From Candidatus Nanopelagicaceae bacterium (GTDB lineage Bacteria; Actinomycetota; Actinomycetes; Nanopelagicales; Nanopelagicaceae): a stretch of DNA of 5,843 nucleotides. The position numbers and the translations under genes are program-made. Numbering within the stretch: the first letter of the stretch is position 1; every line of letters starts with the position of its first letter. Shown here piece by piece: positions 1 through 5,010 of this stretch. A model generated the notes under the pieces. That model ran no database searches. It was given only the letters and a program-made list of their open reading frames with translations, and was not told the DNA's origin. The stretch is from NCBI GenBank assembly GCA_947488635.1, contig CANLAY010000067.1, positions 1 through 5,843 on the forward strand, read 5' to 3'.

Positions 1-2
1 AA

Positions 3-827
3 GCAGGCGCGCCAGCACACCGACTTGGTGCCTATGCCAGCGAAGAAACACTAGGTCAAGCATTTAACTTTGATTTGCTGCATGCTGATTGGAATACCAA
101 ACGCTTTAAGCACTTAATTAGCAACAGTATGAAGCGCGCAGAGAAATCTGGCTCTTCAAACACCTGGGTACTTTCTAATCACGACGTGGTACGCCACCCA
201 ACTCGTTACGGATTACCAGATAAAACTGATCTAGTTAAGTGGTACATCTCTGAAGGAAAATCTGCACCCCTTGATACTAAGCAGGGTATCGATCGTGCTC
301 GTGCTTCAACGATGCTGATTCTGGCTCTTCCTGGTTCTACCTATCTTTATCAGGGTGAAGAGCTCGGCTTATTCGAAGTAGCCGATACCCCACGCGAGGC
401 GATGCAAGATCCACAGTGGTTTAGAAATCCAGGCAAAGCACGCAGCCGCGATGGCTGCCGTATTCCATTGCCTTGGACTACATCTGGCACTTCATTTGGT
501 TTCGGCTCTGGTGGTTCACATCTACCAATGCCAGCTGATTTTGGGAAGTATTCAGTTGAAGCAAATGAGGCAGACGCTAATTCAGTCCTTAATCTCTACC
601 GCAAAGCGATTGCAATGCGCAAAGGCCTGCAGTGTTATGAGGAAATTAAATTTATCTTCAACTGGAATCGCAATGCATTGCACTTTGCTCGCCCAAATGG
701 TTGGCAATCATTTACTAACTTCGGTAAATCACCAGTAAAACTCCCGAAAGGCAAGGTTTTACTAAGCAGCAGGCCGCTAGCTGATAATCAAGTGCCGGGT
801 GAAACCACAGTTTGGTTACAGGCTTAA
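3..827 (+). CDS. aglA: Alpha-glucosidase, GH13 family, AglA-like (5'-truncated by window edge)
   Basis: This is the C-terminal 274 residues of a GH13 exo-acting alpha-glucosidase, which would release glucose from maltose and maltodextrins in the cytoplasm. The reading frame is open from position 3 back to the window edge, so the true start is outside; the TTG at 75 is internal. Numbering visible residues from position 3, I see QAFNFDLL (19-26), then the GH13 conserved region IV as LSNHDVVRH. Its Asp61 (bases 183-185) is the expected transition-state stabiliser. YQGEELGL follows (116-123), then RDGCRIPLPW (149-158), typical of the oligo-1,6/alpha-1,4-glucosidase group. A beta-rich C-terminal domain ends at about 272. 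The nucleophile and acid/base residues lie upstream of the window. In Streptomyces aglA sits next to malEFG in the same direction; here it faces malG and their stop codons overlap. The exact linkage specificity (alpha-1,4 or alpha-1,6) cannot be read from this part. The family call is firm; the gene symbol is by analogy. Confidence 0.9.
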   Translation, partial: AGAPAHRLGAYASEETLGQAFNFDLLHADWNTKRFKHLISNSMKRAEKSGSSNTWVLSNHDVVRHPTRYGLPDKTDLVKWYISEGKSAPLDTKQGIDRARASTMLILALPGSTYLYQGEELGLFEVADTPREAMQDPQWFRNPGKARSRDGCRIPLPWTTSGTSFGFGSGGSHLPMPADFGKYSVEANEADANSVLNLYRKAIAMRKGLQCYEEIKFIFNWNRNALHFARPNGWQSFTNFGKSPVKLPKGKVLLSSRPLADNQVPGETTVWLQA

Positions 828-1717
828 CCCTTTACTGCCCCGCCAGTAAGGCCGTTGGTGATGTATTTCTGTAGTGATACAAAGAGAATCACGATTGGTG
901 TTGAAGCCATTACTGCACCTGCTGCAAACATGGCCCAGTTCTTGGTCCATGGATCTGCCAGAAGTAACTGCAAGCCAACGGCAACTGTGTATTGCTCATT
1001 TGTATTAAAAACAATTGAAGCCAGAACATAATCACCGAAAGTTCCGATGAATGAAAGCAGTGCCATAACTGCGAGTACTGGGGCAACAAGTCGCAAGATA
1101 ATCTTGAAGAAGATTTGAGTATGTGTGGCACCATCAATTTTGGCAGCTTCATCGAGTTCCTTAGGAATCGTATTAAAGAAGCCGTACATTAAGTAAGTTC
1201 CACCGCCAAGAGAGCCACCAAGATAAACTAATATCAAGCCAGTTTTAGTTCCGAGTCCAATTGCCGGAACATAGTCAGTTATTTTGCTCAAGATTCCATA
1301 AACAGCGACCAAGCCCAGAATTGATGGGAACATCTGAACTGCAATAAGTGACAATAAACCAGCTCGTCGGCCTTTAAATCGTAAGCGAGAGAATGCAAAT
1401 GCTGCCAACGCGCTTATAAATACGCTGAGCACAGCTGTAACACCAGCAAGAATTAGTGTGTTTTTCATCCAAATCACAAATGGGTAATCTGGAGATTTCA
1501 ATAAATCGGTGTAGTTACCTAAGTAAAACTGACGAAAAAGCACATAGTTCTCAATGTTTCCCGTCTCAGTTAAAGATGTAGAGAGAATATAAAGTAGCGG
1601 GAAAGTAGAGAAAGCAATTACAAAGAGACCAACAAGGTGTTTCCAACCAACTTGCATGAACCAGCGAAGAGCCCCGCCACGTTTTGCTTTGTCGTGCTTT
1701 AAAATGATGGTAGTCAT
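824..1717 (-). CDS. malG: Maltose/maltodextrin ABC transporter permease MalG
   Basis: This 297-residue inner-membrane permease is one half of the transport channel and pairs with MalF. Hydrophobic segments lie at about 28-49, 84-110, 119-142, 158-180, 205-228 and 264-285, giving the usual six membrane spans. The EAA loop that docks on the ATPase is clear at 187-213, with core ELDEAAKIDGAT. The C-terminus NGLTGGAVKG closely resembles that of E. coli MalG, and the length matches E. coli MalG (296 residues). The ATG start at 1717-1715 overlaps the malF TGA in an ATGA. A good Shine-Dalgarno, GAGGAGC (1731-1725), lies within the malF 3' end about 8 bases upstream, so translation is probably coupled. 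At the other end its TAA overlaps the TAA of the convergent alpha-glucosidase gene. Sugar specificity is inferred from family likeness and the two GH13 neighbours; a related alpha-glucoside such as trehalose or sucrose cannot be excluded. Confidence 0.93.
   Translation of the reverse strand: MTTIILKHDKAKRGGALRWFMQVGWKHLVGLFVIAFSTFPLLYILSTSLTETGNIENYVLFRQFYLGNYTDLLKSPDYPFVIWMKNTLILAGVTAVLSVFISALAAFAFSRLRFKGRRAGLLSLIAVQMFPSILGLVAVYGILSKITDYVPAIGLGTKTGLILVYLGGSLGGGTYLMYGFFNTIPKELDEAAKIDGATHTQIFFKIILRLVAPVLAVMALLSFIGTFGDYVLASIVFNTNEQYTVAVGLQLLLADPWTKNWAMFAAGAVMASTPIVILFVSLQKYITNGLTGGAVKG
829..851. other. Stem-loop at the convergent gene ends
   Basis: TTACTG (832-837) and CAGTAA (844-849) form a 6-bp stem with a 6-base loop. 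CC (829-830) and GG (850-851) extend it past a single bulged T at 831. It starts just after the alpha-glucosidase stop codon and lies inside the last codons of malG. No T-run follows on either strand, so it is not a classical intrinsic terminator. It could stabilise the 3' end of the alpha-glucosidase transcript, or simply be a coding coincidence. Confidence 0.3.
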
Positions 1718-3342
1718 TGTGCCCGCTCCTCAAGTCCGCGTGTACGTTTAAAGCTAAAGTATGAAATCGACCCGATAATCAAGAAGATCAGTACTGAAAA
1801 CGCACTTGCCAGACCGTAGTCAGCGCCGACTGAACGGCTAAAGGCAATTCGATATACAAAAGTAATCAAGATATCAGTGGCACCTGCTTCAACCTTAAGG
1901 GTTGGGTCCAAGAATGGTCCACCACCCGTAAGCAAATAGATTGCGCCAAAGTTATTGAAGTTGTATGCAAACGATGCAATCAAGAGTGGAGCTAGCGATA
2001 CCAAGAGCAGTGGCAATTTAATGAATTTAACAATCTTCCAAGGTGAAGCACCATCGATACTTGCCGCCTCCGTTAAATCATTTGGAATTGCTTGCAGAGC
2101 GCCAGTACAGATTAAGAACATATATGGGAAGCCGAGCCATAAGTTAACAAGTAGGACTGCCGCTCGCGCAGCACCTTGTTGCTCAAACCATTGAATCTTA
2201 TTATCGCCCATGAAGCCCAAGATCGTGTTATTAATAAAACCATTTTCAGTATTTAGCAATCCTCGCCAAACGTATGCCGACAAGAAAGCCGGGAACGCGT
2301 ATGGCAAGATGAAAATAGCTCGATAAATTCGCAGTCCTCGGATTCGCTGGTCATTGAACGTAAGAGCGAGAGCAAGTCCTGCTACGAATGTTGAGAAAAC
2401 AGAGGCAAAAGCGAAAAAGAAAGTCCAGATTAAGATTCCGCCAAGTGGGCCACGCAGGTTTTTGTCGGTAAAAATCTTCTGATAATTACTCCAACCAACT
2501 CTAACTTGCCAGCCAATACCGCTTAGAAGTTCGCCATCTTCAGCACTTTTGAAGTAGCCGACAGTTTCGTCTGCAATAAATTCTTTGTTGTCACTCACTC
2601 GCGTCATCACGCGTGTTTTCTCATCGTATGTGAAAGAGAAACGATTTTGCTGAGCAAAGAATGCATCAGCTGTCGCTATAAAGCCATCCTTTTTTAGATC
2701 TGGCCCAAGTGGAATCTTTAGCGTAGTAACTCCAGGATCGACTTCAGTAATTTCTTCATCCGTTAAAAAGGTAACCCCATCGAGTGCGGTCGGGTAGCCA
2801 GAATCATCGGTGACTAGTCCATCGGCTGCTGTTTGTTCACGCCAAGGATGCTTTGAATAATTCTCACCACCCATAAATATCTTGTTAGTGGCCAAATCAA
2901 ATGCGAGGAATTGCACGGCGCCATCATCTGAACGAACAACTTTAATTTCGTACTCGGATGCGCCTTCAATTGGCTCAACTGCCGACTGCTGAATTGCATC
3001 TAGCGCTTCTGCGTAATTTCCATTATGCGCATCACCGTAGTTAGTAAATGAAATGTATCCACTGAAAATAACCACATAAACTTGGAATGCGAGCAATAAG
3101 AGAACGCCAGGTGCTAAATACTTGGCTGGAAGTCCGCCACGGCGTAAATAAATCCAGTTAACAACTATCGTAACTATGCCAAAGAATATTGCTAATCCAT
3201 ATTTTTCTTTGCCAATCAAGATCATTAAAACAAAACCAACACCGGCATCAACTATGCCGAGAATAAAGATTTTGGCTAACGTGCCACGCAAACTCGGAGT
3301 ACCGCCAGAGTGAAGTTCGAAATTCTTATTTCGCGTTCTCAT
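1714..3342 (-). CDS. malF: Maltose/maltodextrin ABC transporter permease MalF, long form with P2-like loop
   Basis: This 542-residue permease is the MalG partner. Three hydrophobic segments come first (about 22-44, 47-66, 76-98). A long polar stretch of about 200 residues follows (about 100-297, bases 3045-2452). Five more spans lie at about 299-328, 340-361, 393-413, 444-466 and 511-532. That gives the eight-span layout of E. coli MalF (514 residues), whose large second periplasmic loop (P2) contacts the binding protein. The EAA loop is at 421-446, with core DLTEAASIDGASP. Compact MalF homologues of about 300 residues and six spans, common in Gram-positives, lack both the N-terminal pair and the loop. 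The ATG at 3342 is preceded by AAAGGAGC, with GGAG at 3356-3353 and a 10-base spacer. Its stop overlaps the malG start. It is separated from malE by stem-loops (3404-3476), which probably lower its expression relative to malE. Lys codons are mixed (12 AAA, 10 AAG), unlike in malE. Confidence 0.93.
   Translation of the reverse strand: MRTRNKNFELHSGGTPSLRGTLAKIFILGIVDAGVGFVLMILIGKEKYGLAIFFGIVTIVVNWIYLRRGGLPAKYLAPGVLLLLAFQVYVVIFSGYISFTNYGDAHNGNYAEALDAIQQSAVEPIEGASEYEIKVVRSDDGAVQFLAFDLATNKIFMGGENYSKHPWREQTAADGLVTDDSGYPTALDGVTFLTDEEITEVDPGVTTLKIPLGPDLKKDGFIATADAFFAQQNRFSFTYDEKTRVMTRVSDNKEFIADETVGYFKSAEDGELLSGIGWQVRVGWSNYQKIFTDKNLRGPLGGILIWTFFFAFASVFSTFVAGLALALTFNDQRIRGLRIYRAIFILPYAFPAFLSAYVWRGLLNTENGFINNTILGFMGDNKIQWFEQQGAARAAVLLVNLWLGFPYMFLICTGALQAIPNDLTEAASIDGASPWKIVKFIKLPLLLVSLAPLLIASFAYNFNNFGAIYLLTGGGPFLDPTLKVEAGATDILITFVYRIAFSRSVGADYGLASAFSVLIFLIIGSISYFSFKRTRGLEERAQ
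1725..1731 (-). promoter_or_regulatory. malG ribosome binding site inside malF
   Basis: GAGGAGC on the minus strand lies about 8 bases before the malG ATG and within the last codons of malF. It supports the ATG at 1717 as the true start and allows both independent and coupled initiation of malG. Confidence 0.7.
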
Positions 3343-3352
3343 GGGCAGATTG

Positions 3353-3359
3353 CTCCTTT
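3353..3359 (-). promoter_or_regulatory. malF ribosome binding site
   Basis: AAAGGAG on the minus strand is a strong Shine-Dalgarno match. It lies 10 bases before the ATG, slightly longer than the usual spacing, with no better start codon between. It fixes the malF start and allows malF to be translated independently of malE. Confidence 0.65.
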
Positions 3360-3403
3360 GAATTATTGCTGGAATCTTTAAAACTATTTAATCTGAATAC
3401 TAA

Positions 3404-3424
3404 AACTTTTTTACTAGAAAAGTT
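3404..3424. other. A/T-rich stem-loop overlapping the base of the malE-malF hairpin
   Basis: AACTTTT (3404-3410) and AAAAGTT (3418-3424) form a 7-bp stem with a 7-base loop. Bases 3422-3424 are also part of the larger 13-bp stem at 3422-3461, so the two structures compete at that end. In transcription order this weaker stem is made after the large one. It may be only the by-product of the T tract following the large hairpin. Confidence 0.35.
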
Positions 3425-3461
3425 AGGGGTTCGAAACCATTTCTGGCCTCGAACCCCTAAC
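3418..3461 (-). terminator. Intrinsic-terminator-like hairpin after malE
   Basis: A perfect 13-bp inverted repeat, GTTAGGGGTTCGA (3422-3434) and TCGAACCCCTAAC (3449-3461), flanks a 14-base centre. The centre can add three more pairs (3437-3439 with 3444-3446) across a 2x2 internal loop. Read on the minus strand, the stem is followed at once by TTTT (3421-3418), then C. It starts 28 bases past the malE stop. The short T tract suggests partial termination or 3'-end protection, so malE message would exceed malFG message, as the malE-malF intergenic stem-loops do in E. coli. Both stem and T tract are directly visible; the strength is inferred. Confidence 0.75.
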
Positions 3462-3462
3462 C

Positions 3463-3476
3463 CACTATCTCTAGTG
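3463..3476 (-). other. Short stem-loop between the malE stop and the main hairpin
   Basis: CACTA (3463-3467) and TAGTG (3472-3476) form a 5-bp stem with a 4-base loop, one base away from the 13-bp hairpin. In the malE transcript it comes first, directly after the stop codon. It could stack on the larger stem and help block 3' exonucleases. It is short, so chance is possible. Confidence 0.4.
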
Positions 3477-3488
3477 AATTGAAGCTAA

Positions 3489-4757
3489 TTAGGCACCGTC
3501 AATTGTGCTCTGAAGAGCCTTCATTGCCTTATCCATGTATCCAGAAACGTCGCCTGCGGCAACCTTTCCTTCAGCAAGGGCCTTTTCAGCTGCACCAATC
3601 TTTGACCAAACGCTATCCATGAATGCGTATGAAGGCATTGGATATGCATTTTGACCAGCAGCACCGAATGCAGCAAGTTGCTTATCATCTAGCTTGGCAA
3701 GTGCGTCAGCGTTTGCAGGAATGCGCTCTGCACCCTTGATGTTTGCGAACTCACCTTGGAAGCCGGCTGAACCTACGAAACGTAGAACCTTTCCTACGTT
3801 AACAGCGTTCTTTGCGCCAGCAACCTTTACTGACTGCCAGTATCCGTATTGACCTGAGAATTGGTGAGGAGTCTTGCCACCAGCTGATGGGAAACTAGCA
3901 ACGCCAATTTCATCAGCTGTCATAGCTGCTCCTGTGCATGCCTGCTTTGTGCCGTCAGGCATGTTGAGGCTGGTTGAAGACTTTGACTTAAGTGATCCCA
4001 TAATCCATGGACCGGTGATGCCGTATCCACCGTTTTGGATATTACAAACCATTTGATCCCAGCCACCGTCAACGAACTTAGGTCCGTTTGTTGCTAACCA
4101 AGCAGCATACTTATCAGCAGCTGAACCTGTGTAACCAACAGTTGTTGACCAACCACTTGAGTTACGTGTGAACATTGAGATACCGAATGAAGTTGCAATT
4201 GCTGACAAGTGATATGGGTCATTACCAGTTCCACCGCGTGTGAACGGAAGAGTTACGCCACGTGTTGAAGCAAGTAGTTGCTCCCATGTCATGCCCTTTG
4301 GATTCTTTGCAATGCTCTTGTTGTAAACAAGTGCGATGTTTTCAGTGTAGATAGGCATTCCGTAAAGCTTGCCACCAACAGTGAAACCTGACTTCATTTC
4401 CTTAGAGAACTTAGTATTTAGTGAACCAACCACGATTGGTGCAACTGTTCCTGAAGAAACAAGCTGACCTGTCCAGTCGTGTGCGCCAACCATTAGGTCT
4501 GGGCCTTTTCCTTCTGGAACAGCCTTAATGAAATCTGCACGGCCCTTGTTGTAAACCACGTTTATATTGATGCCTTGGGTCTTTGCCCAAGTCTTAATAA
4601 TTGGAGTCTGTTGGTCCTTAGTTGCATCTGCAACGCCTACCCAAATTGTTACTGTGTTGGCGGCTGTTACTGCTGCGTTTGAAGGAGCAACAATTGCACC
4701 TGAAACTGCTACAGCAAGAACTGCTGCAGTTGCAAGGCTACGCTTACGTAGAATCAT
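3489..4757 (-). CDS. malE: Maltose/maltodextrin-binding protein MalE (extracellular solute-binding protein)
   Basis: This 422-residue binding protein would capture maltose and maltodextrins outside the membrane and deliver them to MalFG. A Sec signal peptide is plain: MILRKR, a hydrophobic core to about 24, then PSNA with likely cleavage after Ala28 (SNA/A). The region contains no Cys, so there is no lipobox. The family pattern is visible in GPDLMVGAHDW (85-95; GPDIIFWAHD in E. coli MalE), LYGMPIYTENIALVYNK (131-147), YGITGPWIMG (245-254) and YPMPSYAFMDSVW (372-384). The only cysteines are Cys238 and Cys274, a possible disulfide. The ATG at 4757 is preceded by AGAAAGG with a 6-base spacer, and no upstream in-frame Met extends it. 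Of 31 Lys codons 30 are AAG, against 10 of 22 in malF, a sign of selection for high expression. It is the first gene of the cluster and is transcribed away from the right-hand GH13 gene. The binding-protein call is certain; the exact ligand is inferred from context. Confidence 0.93.
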   Translation of the reverse strand: MILRKRSLATAAVLAVAVSGAIVAPSNAAVTAANTVTIWVGVADATKDQQTPIIKTWAKTQGININVVYNKGRADFIKAVPEGKGPDLMVGAHDWTGQLVSSGTVAPIVVGSLNTKFSKEMKSGFTVGGKLYGMPIYTENIALVYNKSIAKNPKGMTWEQLLASTRGVTLPFTRGGTGNDPYHLSAIATSFGISMFTRNSSGWSTTVGYTGSAADKYAAWLATNGPKFVDGGWDQMVCNIQNGGYGITGPWIMGSLKSKSSTSLNMPDGTKQACTGAAMTADEIGVASFPSAGGKTPHQFSGQYGYWQSVKVAGAKNAVNVGKVLRFVGSAGFQGEFANIKGAERIPANADALAKLDDKQLAAFGAAGQNAYPMPSYAFMDSVWSKIGAAEKALAEGKVAAGDVSGYMDKAMKALQSTIDGA

Positions 4758-4763
4758 TGTTTG

Positions 4764-4770
4764 CCTTTCT
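4764..4770 (-). promoter_or_regulatory. malE ribosome binding site
   Basis: AGAAAGG on the minus strand lies 6 bases before the malE ATG (4757). It is a moderate Shine-Dalgarno match and supports this start. Confidence 0.6.
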
Positions 4771-4814
4771 AACTTTTTAGAGGGATGATCAAACCCGTTA
4801 GGGATTGGCCAGAG

Positions 4815-4834
4815 TTTATAAGCCGTTAATCGGC
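4815..4834 (-). promoter_or_regulatory. Candidate malE -10 element with an adjoining palindrome
   Basis: On the minus strand TATAAA (4820-4815) matches five of six bases of the TATAAT consensus and would place the transcript start roughly 50 bases before the malE ATG. No good -35 is seen 16-18 bases upstream, which is common in actinobacterial promoters. Directly upstream, at 4822-4834, GCCG and CGGC flank five bases (4-bp arms) in what would be the -35/-10 spacer, a typical place for a repressor operator. This is prediction from sequence only. Confidence 0.35.
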
Positions 4835-4912
4835 GGTTCTAGCCATAACGGGATTTGTATCGAAATCGTTGTAATTAAACGCTGTTACATGGCGGTCATA
4901 CAGTCACAATTA

Positions 4913-4975
4913 GAGCCTGACCAGCGCACCTTTTTAAGAGGAAAAAAGCGCTGGCAAACAGGTACTTTTAGGCTC
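4913..4975 (+). other. Nested stem-loop in the leader of the right-hand GH13 gene
   Basis: An inner 7-bp stem is perfect: CCAGCGC (4921-4927) with GCGCTGG (4948-4954). Its 20-base loop contains TTTTT (4931-4935) and an A run (4942-4947) that can pair further past a bulge. Outside it, GAGCCTGA (4913-4920) pairs with TTAGGCTC (4968-4975), including one G-T wobble and leaving 13 bases unpaired on the 3' side. No T-run follows, so it does not look like an intrinsic terminator. It could be a regulatory leader or a protein site. It matches no riboswitch class that I recognise. Confidence 0.4.
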
Positions 4976-4989
4976 AACCTGCCAGGTAC
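4959..4989. repeat. CAGGTAC direct repeat and ACCTGCCAGGT palindrome
   Basis: CAGGTAC occurs at 4959-4965 and 4983-4989, 24 bases apart. The second copy is part of an 11-bp palindrome, ACCTG-C-CAGGT (4977-4987), 23 bases before the GH13 start codon. With only one central base it suits a dimeric DNA-binding protein better than an RNA hairpin. It could be an operator, but the elements are short. Confidence 0.35.
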
Positions 4990-4999
4990 CGCGAAATAC

Positions 5000-5005
5000 A
5001 AGGGG
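5000..5005 (+). promoter_or_regulatory. GH13 gene ribosome binding site
   Basis: AAGGGG lies 5 bases before the ATG at 5011 and is a fair Shine-Dalgarno match. It decides the start of the right-hand GH13 gene. Confidence 0.6.
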
Positions 5006-5010
5006 AAGAA

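Larger units (their letters stand above)
4758..5010. promoter_or_regulatory. Divergent malE / GH13 control region
   Basis: These 253 bases separate two head-to-head genes and must hold both promoters. The malE side is rich in a repeated CCGTTA hexamer: 4795-4800 and 4823-4828 on +, 4846-4851 on -. Two more core half-sites lie further right, CGTT at 4867-4870 and AACG at 4878-4881. CCCGTTA (4794-4800) and TAACGGG (4846-4852) form a wide inverted pair. The GH13 side (4913-4987) holds nested inverted repeats, listed separately. I see no convincing protein-coding gene in it. LacI-family regulators commonly control such loci in actinobacteria and bind palindromes with CG-containing cores, but no regulator gene is in the window, so the binding protein is unknown. 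Confidence 0.7.

Noticed and set aside
75..77. TTG as the start of a short alpha-glucosidase gene
   Set aside because: The frame continues upstream to the window edge with residues typical of the family (YASEETLGQAFNF), so this is an internal Leu codon of a truncated gene.
451..738. A 95-codon + strand frame inside the alpha-glucosidase gene
   Set aside because: It lies wholly within a gene with clear GH13 motifs in another frame, and its own translation shows no domain character.
1955..2194. A + strand frame antisense to malF
   Set aside because: It is a shadow of the conserved permease region, including the EAA loop; the composition is explained by the opposite strand.
3343..3403. A separate promoter for malF between the hairpins and the malF start
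   Set aside because: The A/T-rich sequence offers several loose -10-like boxes but no box pair with sensible spacing.
3874..4056. A + strand frame antisense to malE
   Set aside because: It is opposite strongly conserved MalE sequence with biased codons, and has no independent start signal.
4567..4788. A + strand frame antisense to the malE signal peptide and crossing the malE start
   Set aside because: Its Ala/Thr/Val-rich translation is the mirror of the Ala-rich signal sequence of malE, and it ends in the divergent leader.
4869..4910. Possible + strand promoter for the GH13 gene, such as TTGTAA (4869) or GTTACA (4884) with CACAAT (4905)
   Set aside because: Each box matches the consensus only partly, and the spacings (15 or over 20 bases) are poor. 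Too weak to annotate as a defined promoter.
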